From positions 1-28,105 of the forward strand of contig CAYRUU010000010.1 in NCBI GenBank assembly GCA_964427825.1: a stretch of DNA of 28,105 bases, read 5' to 3'. The position numbers were made by a program, and so were the translations under genes. Below the pieces are notes generated by a model. It saw only the letters and a list, made by a program, of their open reading frames with translations. It made no database searches and was not told the DNA's origin. This DNA comes from GCA-2747515 sp964427825 (GTDB lineage: Bacteria > Patescibacteriota > Minisyncoccia > Moranbacterales > GCA-2747515). Below are positions 1 through 7,721 of the stretch, in pieces (position 1 is the first letter of the stretch; each line of letters starts with the position of its first letter).

Positions 1-84
1 TACAATTTTGAAAGGATTCATTTATCATTACATGGAAAGACTCCTCATGAGAAGTATCTAGAGAGTGTTACCATTGGCTGTTAA
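1..84 (+). CDS. C-terminal end of an integrase-core (IS3/IS481-like) transposase, cut by the window edge
   Basis: Frame 1 is open from the first base to a TAA at 82-84 and encodes 27 residues. They include ERIHLSLHGKTPHEK, which matches the well-known end of rve/DDE integrase-core transposases (consensus like YN-x-x-RPH-x-SL-x-x-x-TP-x-E). The family cuts and joins DNA during insertion-sequence transposition using a DDE triad; that catalytic core would lie to the left, outside the window. The codons are A+T-rich compared with the genes to the right, as expected for a transferred element. The stop overlaps the stop of the convergent 66-aa gene by two bases. I see no terminal inverted repeat that I can define from one end. 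Assignment rests on a short motif only. Confidence 0.6.
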   Translation, partial: YNFERIHLSLHGKTPHEKYLESVTIGC

Positions 85-281
85 CTGTACAGATCCTCTA
101 TTTTACCGTCAGACGCAATGAATGCATGTATGGCATCTTCGTAGGGACGTAAAACATCTTCTTTTGTCAGGGCGCCGCACTTTAGTGCCGTTGCCGCTAG
201 TGGAACGGGAATGCGTTTTCCCTGTGGTGTTGTGATGAAAAGTTTTCTGGGATGAAAGCGCATGAGCGTAATTTTTTCCAT
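81..281 (-). CDS. Small hypothetical protein, 66 aa
   Basis: I do not recognise this protein. The ATG at 281 is preceded on the minus strand by AAGGAGT with about 5-6 bases of spacing, one of the few good Shine-Dalgarno sites in the window, which supports a real gene. A near-consensus minus-strand promoter lies at 418-446. The product is soluble, without a signal peptide or membrane helix. Residues 5-30 (LMRFHPRKLFITTPQG, then KRIPVPLAATAL) are basic and could form a small beta-rich fold; residues 40-66 are acidic. Its 3' end abuts the transposase remnant, so its last codons could derive from the end of the mobile element. Function unknown. Confidence 0.6.
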   Translation of the reverse strand: MEKITLMRFHPRKLFITTPQGKRIPVPLAATALKCGALTKEDVLRPYEDAIHAFIASDGKIEDLYS

Positions 282-417
282 GAGATACTCCTTTTTTGTA
301 GATGAGGCTGTGTTTTTTCACATCACCGGTGGTCCATTGAGGGGAAAGAGAAGTTCGTTTTCTATTGTTAAACAACGGATATGTGAGAGAATTTCCCAGT
401 ACTATCGCCAAGTGGCA

Positions 418-446
418 ATTCTAGGGGAAAGAGGCGTTTTTGTCAA
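418..446 (-). promoter_or_regulatory. Sigma-70-type promoter for the 66-aa gene
   Basis: On the minus strand, TTGACA (446-441), a 17-bp spacer and TAGAAT (423-418) make a nearly perfect promoter. The predicted start point is near 411, giving an untranslated leader of about 130 nt before the ATG at 281. The leader contains an 11-bp palindrome TTGTTAAACAA (365-375) and an 8-bp palindrome CACCGGTG (324-331). Confidence 0.65.
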
Positions 447-472
447 CCAAGCGGAAGAAAAAGGGGAGGTTT

Positions 473-502
473 TTGACAAAACAATGAGATTGCACGTATG
501 AT
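473..502 (+). promoter_or_regulatory. Sigma-70-type promoter of engB
   Basis: TTGACA (473-478), an 18-bp spacer and TATGAT (497-502) precede engB. The predicted transcription start is near 509, leaving a leader of about 17 nt before the ATG at 526. The -35 box lies 26 bp from the -35 box of the divergent promoter at 441-446, so the two polymerases would bind back to back. Confidence 0.65.
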
Positions 503-525
503 GGACAACATGTAAGAGCGTTTTT

Positions 526-1119
526 ATGACATTTGCAATTACGGATGCACAATTTGTTCGCGGGGTGGTGGGATCACATAATCTTTTGGTGGATGAAAAA
601 CCGCAGATTGCTTTTGTGGGGCGATCCAATGTGGGCAAGTCAAGCGTGATCAATGCATTGACGGGGCGCAGAGGGTTGGTGCACTCATCCTCCACGCCTG
701 GCAAGACGCAGCAGATCAATTTTTTCCTAATCAACGACAACGTGTATTTTGTGGATCTGCCGGGGTATGGTTATGCCAAGACTGGTGCGAAGGCGCGCGA
801 GAAGCTGCGGCGACTGATTTTGTGGTATATGATTTCTGCCGAGGCGCCGGTGACATTGGTGGTACTCATTGTGGATGCCAAGGCGGGCTTGCGCGATTTT
901 GATCGTGAGATGATTGCGGTCTTGCGGGTACACCACCATCCGTTTATCGTGGTTGCCAACAAAACGGACAAACTGAATCAAAAGGAGCTACATGCGTCAT
1001 TGCGGGCGATTGCCGCGGAAAGCGGTGGTGACGCCACAGTCTTTCCAAGTAGCACGAAAACGGGGCGTGGTATACCGCAGGTGCTGACGGCTATTGCCGA
1101 GGCGGCACATCTTGTGTAG
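526..1119 (+). CDS. engB: Ribosome-assembly GTPase EngB (YihA/YsxC)
   Basis: EngB/YsxC GTPases bind the large ribosomal subunit and are needed for its late assembly in the cytoplasm. The 197-aa product has the expected family length. The G-domain motifs are all visible: G1 GRSNVGKSS at 32-40, the T-P-G-K-T switch I region near 57-61, G3 DLPGYGYAK at 77-85 (typical for this family), G4 NKTD at 145-148 and G5 SSTKTG at 175-180. The ATG at 526 follows a strong promoter with a short leader; no good Shine-Dalgarno site is present. The 3' end overlaps the convergent O-antigen ligase-like gene by 29 bp, so the two transcripts are complementary at their ends. Confidence 0.95.
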   Translation: MTFAITDAQFVRGVVGSHNLLVDEKPQIAFVGRSNVGKSSVINALTGRRGLVHSSSTPGKTQQINFFLINDNVYFVDLPGYGYAKTGAKAREKLRRLILWYMISAEAPVTLVVLIVDAKAGLRDFDREMIAVLRVHHHPFIVVANKTDKLNQKELHASLRAIAAESGGDATVFPSSTKTGRGIPQVLTAIAEAAHLV

Positions 1120-2410
1120 AGCGCACCGCAACAAGGAGAGTGCCGATGCACAGCGCAGCCGTTGTGACACCCACGTGTGCCGTCCACGGCCAATGATCAA
1201 AGATACCAATGACAATCAGCGTGCCGCACGCCGCGTAGAGACCGCCGTGCAGTGGTGATGGCGCGGTGTTGTGGAGTATCGCGCGTGTAGTCCACATGGT
1301 CCACAGGAGGATACCGCCACCGACGATACCGAGTTCGACAAGGATGATGAGATAGACGACGTGCACGGGTTGCACGCTCCAGATCGGTGTGGCGGGCGCG
1401 TGGATGAGATATGCGGCGCGCGTGTAGGCGCCAATGCCGACACCGTGCAACGGATGTGCGGTGATGAGCTTTTGTGCGTCGTCCATGTAGGATGCGCGGT
1501 CGGTGATGGCGTTTGTGGCGATGGTGGTGCTGTGGAGTGTGCGTGTGAGAAAAATGTCGTGATAGGCGAAGAGAAAAAGCAGTGCGGTGGCGATGAGCGT
1601 TGCGCTTGCAAGGCGTGCGGTGGCGCGGTGCGTGAGGATGTGGCGGTGGTACAGTGCGACAAAAATAGTGACGCCAACACATAGCGCAAAGAGTGCGCTG
1701 CGCGATCCGCTGGCAAGAAGTGCTATAAGGAGTATGGCGGAGGCACCGATGAGAAATCCGCGCATGCGCGGGTGCGTTGTGGTAAAGAGCACGCCGTAGG
1801 TGAGGCACAGGGCGATTGCCGCATAGCCGCCGAGGATGTTGGGATGCGGCATGGCGCCATAGGCGCGTAACCAACGGCCGGATGGTGCAGTGATGGTGGC
1901 GCTACCGCCCCATGCGGCGTCATGCGCCGCAATGCCGAGTAGTGAAGAACCATGTGATGTTTGTGTGGAGAATTGCCACACACCGTAGCATGCTTGTAGG
2001 GTAGCACCAGCAATGAATGCTAAAAGCAAGAGGCGTTTGTGCGGCATGCATGCGCATGCGACAATGAGTGCCGCGGCAAGGGCGATGCGACTTGCAGTGA
2101 CGAGCGATAGCATGGGATCTGGACTCCAGAGTGCCGATGCAAAACACCACAACAAAAAGAGTGTGAGGGGAAGTATCGTTGTGACGTTACGTGTGATCAG
2201 TGTAGTGACGTGTGCGCGATAGACAAAGAGGGTGCACAGAATTGCCGCAAGGAGAATACTGTCGCCGAGATAGATACCGATGGTGCCGTAGTGCCATTTT
2301 TCATGATTGATCACAACGTCGCGCACAATCACAATGGCATGCCACGGGATAAGAAAAATAGCGATGGCGAGGAGGGTGTTCGCGCAGGTGCGGAGGAGCG
2401 ATGTATGCAT
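1091..2410 (-). CDS. O-antigen ligase/polymerase-like (Wzy/WaaL family) membrane protein
   Basis: This 439-aa protein is almost entirely hydrophobic, with about ten to twelve membrane segments. Recognisable Wzy/WaaL-family elements are RAYGAMPHPNILGGY at 182-196, SGSRSAL at 234-240 at the end of a helix, and HPLHGVGIGAY in the large periplasmic loop near residues 316-326. Family members join or polymerise lipid-linked glycan units at the outer face of the cytoplasmic membrane. Whether this one acts as ligase or polymerase cannot be told from sequence. It starts 6 bp after the stop of the L,D-transpeptidase gene, suggesting co-transcription. Its Thr/His/Ala-rich composition reflects C- and A-rich codons on this strand. 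Its 3' end overlaps engB. Confidence 0.8.
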   Translation of the reverse strand: MHTSLLRTCANTLLAIAIFLIPWHAIVIVRDVVINHEKWHYGTIGIYLGDSILLAAILCTLFVYRAHVTTLITRNVTTILPLTLFLLWCFASALWSPDPMLSLVTASRIALAAALIVACACMPHKRLLLLAFIAGATLQACYGVWQFSTQTSHGSSLLGIAAHDAAWGGSATITAPSGRWLRAYGAMPHPNILGGYAAIALCLTYGVLFTTTHPRMRGFLIGASAILLIALLASGSRSALFALCVGVTIFVALYHRHILTHRATARLASATLIATALLFLFAYHDIFLTRTLHSTTIATNAITDRASYMDDAQKLITAHPLHGVGIGAYTRAAYLIHAPATPIWSVQPVHVVYLIILVELGIVGGGILLWTMWTTRAILHNTAPSPLHGGLYAACGTLIVIGIFDHWPWTAHVGVTTAALCIGTLLVAVRSTQDVPPRQ

Positions 2411-2416
2411 ATGATA

Positions 2417-3544
2417 CTAATAGACGACCACAGGTGTACCGATGTCCGCCCAGTGGTAGACGGTTTCCGCCGGTCCGACGCCGAGTCGCACACAGCCGTG
2501 AGAGACGGGAATACCGAGGTGATTTTGCCCTTCCTTGTAACCGCCCGGCCACTCGGGGAGTTCGTGAATGCCGTATTTTCCGTCGGATGTGATTGCCATC
2601 CAGTAGGGCATGAAGAGGTGATATTGCTTGGACCACGGGCGCGGGCTTTTGTTGTAGATTTGGTGGGTGCCTTTGGGTGTGTCCATGCCGCGCTTGCCGG
2701 AGGAAATGAGGTAGGCACCGTGGATGTTGCCGTCGTTGAAGGTTGTCATGATTTGTGTTGCTAGGTTGATGTCAATGTATTTACCCGTAGTGATGCGCGG
2801 CAGGGTAAATCGCTTGGCTTGTTCAATGCGTTCGGAGCGATTTTCTGCCCACGTCTTGGGTTGCGGGGGGAGCGTGGTGAATGACGAGGATGCCAGAGAC
2901 ACAAACGCGTCGTTTGCGGCGGAGCGCGGTTTGATGTGAACATCCAGAGTGTAGGTGGTGTCTTCCGTGAGGGGTTTTTGCGAGAGGATTTCAAAGTCCG
3001 TTTGCGCTTCGTTATTTTGATATTTGATCTCTGTTTCCGGCATCATGCGAAAGTCCACATCAAAGCCATCCGTTGATCGATCAAATGACACGATGATAGG
3101 ATCTTCAATGTCTAGGCGCACGTCCGTGGTACCGTCGGCGGGCGTGATGGAAGCGATTGTGGGTGCGGGCACAATGGTAAATTCAAACGATGCGGGAGCG
3201 ACCGGCGCAAAACGCAACGTGCGCGCGGCGGGAAGTGTGATGGTGTAGCGCGTGTTGGGTTGCCACGATGTTGTCGGCGTGATGACGATCTTGTCGTTGG
3301 CGGCGTTGATGGTTGCCGTCATGGGGATGCGCGGCTCAATCTGAATGTTATCGGCGTAGTAGGTGCTGTTGACAGGCGCGGAAAACACAATGGCAAACGG
3401 CGCATCAGGCAAGAGGTTAGCACGGCGTTCTTGCGCCTGCGGCTTGATTGCAAAAGCGGCAGAATAGCCGTAGACGTAGGCGGCAGATGCCGCGGTAATG
3501 GTGAGCGACAAGAGGATTGCCGCAAGGTGTTGTAAAAATCGCAT
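2417..3544 (-). CDS. L,D-transpeptidase (YkuD) with N-terminal Ig-like domains
   Basis: YkuD enzymes make 3-3 cross-links in peptidoglycan, or attach proteins to it, using a catalytic cysteine outside the membrane. The catalytic motif HLGIPVSHGCVRLG lies close to the C-terminus (Cys 351 of 375), with an upstream HELPEW histidine element, so the active site is intact. Between the N-terminal hydrophobic anchor (residues 1-30) and the YkuD domain (about 230-375) there are two Big_5-like beta-sandwich repeats, recognised by P-x-T-x-YT-I-T-L and T-x-YTLDV strands. I chose the ATG at 3544 because it places a signal/anchor sequence at the start and avoids overlap with comF. An ATG at 3607 would add 21 residues and overlap comF by 47 bp. 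Confidence 0.88.
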   Translation of the reverse strand: MRFLQHLAAILLSLTITAASAAYVYGYSAAFAIKPQAQERRANLLPDAPFAIVFSAPVNSTYYADNIQIEPRIPMTATINAANDKIVITPTTSWQPNTRYTITLPAARTLRFAPVAPASFEFTIVPAPTIASITPADGTTDVRLDIEDPIIVSFDRSTDGFDVDFRMMPETEIKYQNNEAQTDFEILSQKPLTEDTTYTLDVHIKPRSAANDAFVSLASSSFTTLPPQPKTWAENRSERIEQAKRFTLPRITTGKYIDINLATQIMTTFNDGNIHGAYLISSGKRGMDTPKGTHQIYNKSPRPWSKQYHLFMPYWMAITSDGKYGIHELPEWPGGYKEGQNHLGIPVSHGCVRLGVGPAETVYHWADIGTPVVVY

Positions 3545-3560
3545 GGGGTTTGTAAAGTTG

Positions 3561-4307
3561 TCAATGGCGCGCGAGAACAAGGCAATACACATGGCGTGCG
3601 CCGGCATCTTTGAGTGCCGCGGCGCAGTGTGTGAGCGTGGATCCGGTGGTGATCACATCGTCGATGAGCAGGATGGTCTTTCCGTGCACGGCGTGCGGCT
3701 GTGTCACTGTAAAGGCGTTGCGCAAATTTTCTTCGCGCGCACGCCGATCACGCAGCGTCACTTGCGGTTGCGTATAGCGTCTCCGTTTTAGTATAGCAGG
3801 TTCCAGAGGAATCTGTAAATGTAATTCTTTGGCGAGGAGTTCTGCTTGGTTGAATCCGCGCCAGCGCAGACGACGTGCGTGCAGTGGCACGGGAATAATG
3901 ATGTCTGGTACCGGTAGGGGTGTGTGTTGCAGGTTTTGTGCAAGCAACAGGGCAAGTGGTGTGGCAAGCTCGCGGGCAAAACGGTACTTGTACATGTGAA
4001 TCGCTTTACGCACGAGTGGATCATCATAGCGTGAGGCGATGGCAACGGCGTCGTAGCCCGTGCCCACATCGGGCGCGCAGGTAAAACACGCATTACCATA
4101 GGGTGTTTCGTTTTTTTGGCAATAGGGGCAATGTTGTGTGACGATAAGCGGCAATGTTGTGTGACAACGTTGGCACAGCCACGTGTCAAATGCGCCGCAT
4201 CCGAGGCAGCGAATGGGAAAGAGCGCATCAATGCCGTGACGCAGGATGCTGACACAAAACGTGTGTACTTTACGCAACGGTGATGACATCATCGGATGTG
4301 GCGTCAA
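3561..4307 (-). CDS. comF: ComF-family phosphoribosyltransferase-like protein
   Basis: ComF proteins pair an N-terminal zinc ribbon with a type I phosphoribosyltransferase fold and are needed for DNA transformation in competent bacteria, where they act in the cytoplasm on incoming single strands. Here four CxxC knuckles (Cys 34/37, 45/48, 60/63, 74/77) form the zinc ribbons. The PRPP-loop motif LLIDDVITTGSTL lies near residues 217-229, and PVPLHARRLRWRGFNQAELLA is the usual family signature. The 248-aa length is normal. The ATG at 4307 overlaps the end of clpC by 38 bp; ATGs at 4292 and 4289 are also possible. The ATPase and pilus partners of DNA uptake are not adjacent. Confidence 0.88.
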   Translation of the reverse strand: MTPHPMMSSPLRKVHTFCVSILRHGIDALFPIRCLGCGAFDTWLCQRCHTTLPLIVTQHCPYCQKNETPYGNACFTCAPDVGTGYDAVAIASRYDDPLVRKAIHMYKYRFARELATPLALLLAQNLQHTPLPVPDIIIPVPLHARRLRWRGFNQAELLAKELHLQIPLEPAILKRRRYTQPQVTLRDRRAREENLRNAFTVTQPHAVHGKTILLIDDVITTGSTLTHCAAALKDAGARHVYCLVLARH

Positions 4308-6699
4308 TAATCATTTTTGTCGCAGGACCGTTTTTGAGAGCGTGCCGGGCGACATGGCCTTCAATCTCATTTTGGATAATGTGGCGGATGGCACGCGCAC
4401 CGTCACCGCTTGTGGCTGCGCGGGTGGCGAGGATGCGCGGTATTTTGGCGCGGTAGACAAGAGTAATACCGCTTTTGCGCATGAGGCGTTTTTTGATGGT
4501 GTCCAGTGCGGTTTTGGCAATGGTTTGCAAATCTTTTTCCGTAAGCGGCGCAAATACGATGGAGTGGTCCAAGCGCGCCAAGAGTTCCGGCGCAAAGGTT
4601 TCTTTGGCGAGGGCGCGGATGGCGGCTTCGGAAAAGGTACCTTGTGCGGATTTGGTGAAGCCGACATTTTTGGTGTTGGCGAGTTGTCCGGCGCCGATGT
4701 TGGATGTGAGGATGATGATGGTGTTGGCAAAATTGACGGTGCGACCAGCCGCATCGGTGAGTCTGCCGTCTTCCAAGATTTGTAACAAGAGGTGGGCGAC
4801 ATCGGGATGTGCCTTTTCCATTTCGTCAAACAAGATGACGCTATGCGGGTTGCGGCGAACTTTTTCTGTGAGTGTGCCGCCTTCGCCGTAGCCGACGTAG
4901 CCCGCTGGTGCGCCGATCAGTTTTGCGGTTTGGTGGCGTTCCATGAATTCGCTCATGTCCACGCGGATGAGTGCCGAAGACTGTTGATACAGTTCGCGCG
5001 CCAGCGTTTGTGCTGTGAATGTCTTACCAGTGCCTGTGGGTCCGAGAAACAGAAAAGAGCCCAGCGGTCGGTTGGCGTTGGTGAGACCACTTGCGGCGCG
5101 GATGAGTGTGTCGCTGATGGCTGCGATGGCGCGATCCTGACCGAAAACGGTGCGGGTGAGCACATCGTGTGCTGCGAGAATAGCTGCGTCGGGTGTGCTT
5201 AGAAGGTGGCTGATGGGAATGCCCGTTGCCGCTGCAACGGTTGCGGCAACGTCCTCAACGTGCATCACCGGGCGATGCGTTTTGCGGTGGGTGTCTTGTC
5301 GAGTGCGGGCGTCTTTGAGTTCGGCAAGGAGCTCTTTTTCGTCGGTGCGCGCTTGTGCCGCGGCGTCGTACTGTTCTGTGCGCACGAGTTCCGTTTTGCG
5401 TTCGCGTACAGTGTGCAGCGCTTGCTCCAAGGTGATGACGCGTTCTCGCGCCGCACTGTTGTGCGCATGTGCACTGAGGCGCGCAGCGGTTTCGTCAATG
5501 AGATCCAGTGCTTTGTCGGGAAAAAACTGTTCGGGTAAGTAGCGTTCGGCAAGGCGTACCGTAGCGGCGATGACGTCCGACGTGATGGTGACGGCGTGAT
5601 GTTGCTCATAGGTTTTCTTGACGCCGGTCAGAATTGCGCGCGCATCATCGGCAGTAGGTTCGGTAAGAATGACTTTTTGAAAACGGCGCTCCAGTGCAGC
5701 ATCTTTTTCAATATGCTTTTTGTATTCCGTAAATGTGGTAGCGCCGATGATGCGCACGGCGCCGCGTGCCAATGCCGGCTTGAGGATGTTGGCGGCGTCC
5801 AGACTCCCTCCCGTGTTGCCTGTGCCGATGATCGTGTGAATTTCGTCAATAAACAAAATGATGTTGGGATTTTCTTGTGCTTCAGCGATGATGTTTTTGA
5901 GGCGCTGTTCAAATTCGCCGCGAAAACTTGTACCGGCGACAAGAAGTGCCATATCCAGCGTGACAATTTCTTTGCCGTAGAGGTGGTGTGGTGCGTTGGG
6001 CGATGCGGCATGGTGGGCAATGTGTTCCACAATCGCTGTTTTGCCAGTGCCGGGCTCGCCGATGATAATGGGATTGTTTTTGGTACGGCGACCAAGGATG
6101 GTGATGATACGATCAATGTCGTCGTGGCGACCAATGAACGGCTCTCGAGGTAGATCGTCAATTGTGGTGCAAAATTGATCAATAGCAGAGCTACTTTGTT
6201 CTTCACGCTCACCGCCAAATAGCGCCGCAAGATTTTCAATGCCAAAAAGATTGCCGGGATTTGGCGTGGTGAGTGGTTGTGCCGTGCGATTGAGAGGTTT
6301 TGTGGATGTGAGAATCTTTTTTAAAACGGTGTCCTTGGCATTGAGGAGTGCATAGACAAGATGTTCCGTGCCGACATAGGTGTAGCCGAATTCTGCCGCA
6401 ATGGCATGTGCGGTGGTGATGATTTTTTTGACATGCGGTGACGACGGTAGTGCACCATGTAACGCTTCGGCGTGTTCGGCGATAGCATTGCCGAAATGCG
6501 CATGTAGGATATCTTGTGTAAGTCCGATATTGGTGAGAATGGTGGCACCGACGCTGCCGCGCTCCACGAAGATGCCATAGAGAAGATGTTCCGGACGCAC
6601 GTCGTTTGCGTGATGTAGGCGTGCAATACGTTCCGCATGCGATAAACTTTTGCGTGCGTGCAAGGTGAGTTTATTGAATTGCGCGTTGGAATGTGTCAT
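4270..6699 (-). CDS. clpC: Clp protease ATP-binding subunit, ClpC type
   Basis: ClpC is a ring-forming AAA+ unfoldase that feeds proteins into the ClpP peptidase. The 809-aa product has the N-terminal repeat domain (1-140), a first AAA module with Walker A GEPGTGKT (214-221) and Walker B ILFIDE (281-286), a short coiled middle with a UVR-like stretch (about 435-465), and a second AAA module with Walker A GPTGTGKT (553-560) and Walker B VILFDE (621-626). A VGF tripeptide at 679-681 sits where ClpP-binding loops carry [LIV]-G-[FL], so it probably works with ClpP, which is not in this window. It heads the operon clpC-comF-L,D-transpeptidase-ligase. No CIRCE or CtsR-like operator is obvious upstream. 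Confidence 0.94.
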   Translation of the reverse strand: MTHSNAQFNKLTLHARKSLSHAERIARLHHANDVRPEHLLYGIFVERGSVGATILTNIGLTQDILHAHFGNAIAEHAEALHGALPSSPHVKKIITTAHAIAAEFGYTYVGTEHLVYALLNAKDTVLKKILTSTKPLNRTAQPLTTPNPGNLFGIENLAALFGGEREEQSSSAIDQFCTTIDDLPREPFIGRHDDIDRIITILGRRTKNNPIIIGEPGTGKTAIVEHIAHHAASPNAPHHLYGKEIVTLDMALLVAGTSFRGEFEQRLKNIIAEAQENPNIILFIDEIHTIIGTGNTGGSLDAANILKPALARGAVRIIGATTFTEYKKHIEKDAALERRFQKVILTEPTADDARAILTGVKKTYEQHHAVTITSDVIAATVRLAERYLPEQFFPDKALDLIDETAARLSAHAHNSAARERVITLEQALHTVRERKTELVRTEQYDAAAQARTDEKELLAELKDARTRQDTHRKTHRPVMHVEDVAATVAAATGIPISHLLSTPDAAILAAHDVLTRTVFGQDRAIAAISDTLIRAASGLTNANRPLGSFLFLGPTGTGKTFTAQTLARELYQQSSALIRVDMSEFMERHQTAKLIGAPAGYVGYGEGGTLTEKVRRNPHSVILFDEMEKAHPDVAHLLLQILEDGRLTDAAGRTVNFANTIIILTSNIGAGQLANTKNVGFTKSAQGTFSEAAIRALAKETFAPELLARLDHSIVFAPLTEKDLQTIAKTALDTIKKRLMRKSGITLVYRAKIPRILATRAATSGDGARAIRHIIQNEIEGHVARHALKNGPATKMIIDATSDDVITVA

Positions 6700-6740
6700 A
6701 GAGATGGGAAGCCTAAGCCGTGTTAGTGATGTATCATTAC

Positions 6741-6769
6741 ATTATGTGAAGAAGTGGAGCATTTGTCAA
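6741..6769 (-). promoter_or_regulatory. Sigma-70-type promoter of the clpC operon
   Basis: On the minus strand TTGACA (6769-6764), a 17-bp spacer and CATAAT (6746-6741) precede clpC. The predicted start is near 6734, giving a leader of about 35 nt. No Shine-Dalgarno sequence is visible before the clpC ATG at 6699. Confidence 0.65.
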
Positions 6770-6858
6770 GCGCATCATTATTCCGTTTTTTTACCCTACA
6801 CTGTCATTATACTATAGGAGGAGTATTTTTTGTTGCCCGTGACATCTGCGTGGGTATC

Positions 6859-6887
6859 TTGCGCGCATGGCACATGTGCGCGATAAT
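6859..6887 (+). promoter_or_regulatory. Possible promoter with internal dyad upstream of the ZIP transporter
   Basis: TTGCGC (6859-6864), a 17-bp spacer and GATAAT (6882-6887) could form a promoter for the transporter. A GC-rich inverted repeat, CGCGCA (6862-6867) and TGCGCG (6877-6882), lies between and over the two boxes, as operators for metal-responsive regulators often do. A second -10-like TATACT lies at 6808-6813, followed at 6816-6821 by an AGGAGG-like sequence not linked to any convincing gene. Tentative. Confidence 0.35.
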
Positions 6888-6937
6888 GGGAATATGATGA
6901 TGCGGCGATATTGCATACATAGCGTAATGATGTTTTT

Positions 6938-7675
6938 GTGACAACGATTATTCTCTACAGCGTGATCAATGGTGCGGTACTTGTGCTTGGCGCGGTGGTG
7001 GGCGTGCTTTTTCATTTTTCGCGCAAGACGATCGCCGCCGTGATGGCATTTGGTTCTGGCGTTTTGGTGTGCGCGCTGTCGTTCGGGTTGATGGAAGAAG
7101 CGTTTTACCACGGCGGTTTTGATGCGGTAATGATCGGGTTCCTCTTGGGAGGACTGCTCTTTATCGGCGGCAATTATTTCATCCACCGCTACGGCGGGCG
7201 GATGCATCGACGCCACTCGCGGCACCACGTGTCGCGCAACAATGCCGATGGTTCGCTCATCGTCTTGGGCGCCACCCTTGACGGCATTCCCGAATCTATC
7301 GCCATGGGTATTGCACTGGCGCTGTCTCCCGGTGTCGGACTGATGATGCTTGTCGCCGTGGCGCTGTCCAACTTTCCTGAAGCCGTTGCGTCAATTACTG
7401 GTCTCAGAAAAGAAAGGTTCCGCTCAGCGACGATCATTGGCATTTGGGTGATTGTGGGTGTTGCTACCGCCACAACGACGCTTGTGAGTTATATGTTTTT
7501 GGGTGCACTGCATCCCAATAATGTCGGCATTTTGGAGGCGTTTGCCGCAGGTGCCATCCTTGCCATGCTTGCGGACAGCATGATGCCGGAAGCCTACGAT
7601 GACGGTGGTTTTATGGCGGGCTTTTTCACTGTTTTGGGATTTCTTGTGACGTTTATTGTGTCACATATCGGCTAG
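6938..7675 (+). CDS. ZIP-family divalent metal transporter
   Basis: ZIP proteins move zinc, iron or manganese into the cytoplasm through the inner membrane. The 245-aa product has about eight membrane helices. The binuclear metal site signatures are LGATLDGIPESIAMG (110-124) in helix IV and ALSNFPEAVAS (142-152) in helix V, with the expected N-x-x-E and D-G-x-P-E residues. A His-rich loop between helices III and IV (His 83, 90, 93, 96, 97) is typical of the family. The gene starts with GTG at 6938; nearby ATGs at 6927 and 6930 are out of frame. It stands alone between divergent clpC and the helicase gene. The transported metal cannot be told from sequence. Confidence 0.88.
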   Translation: MTTIILYSVINGAVLVLGAVVGVLFHFSRKTIAAVMAFGSGVLVCALSFGLMEEAFYHGGFDAVMIGFLLGGLLFIGGNYFIHRYGGRMHRRHSRHHVSRNNADGSLIVLGATLDGIPESIAMGIALALSPGVGLMMLVAVALSNFPEAVASITGLRKERFRSATIIGIWVIVGVATATTTLVSYMFLGALHPNNVGILEAFAAGAILAMLADSMMPEAYDDGGFMAGFFTVLGFLVTFIVSHIG

Positions 7676-7721
7676 GGATCATTTTGCATCGTGTTGCCGC
7701 ACGTGTCAGATGCGGTAGTGG

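Noticed and set aside
109..411. A 100-codon minus-strand frame over the leader and start of the 66-aa gene
   Set aside because: It begins with TTG at the predicted transcription start, has no ribosome-binding site and overlaps the better-supported gene in another frame.
1271..1684. Plus-strand 137-codon frame opposite the O-antigen ligase-like gene
   Set aside because: Cys/Asp/Val-rich translation without motifs; it is an antisense shadow of a convincing membrane protein gene.
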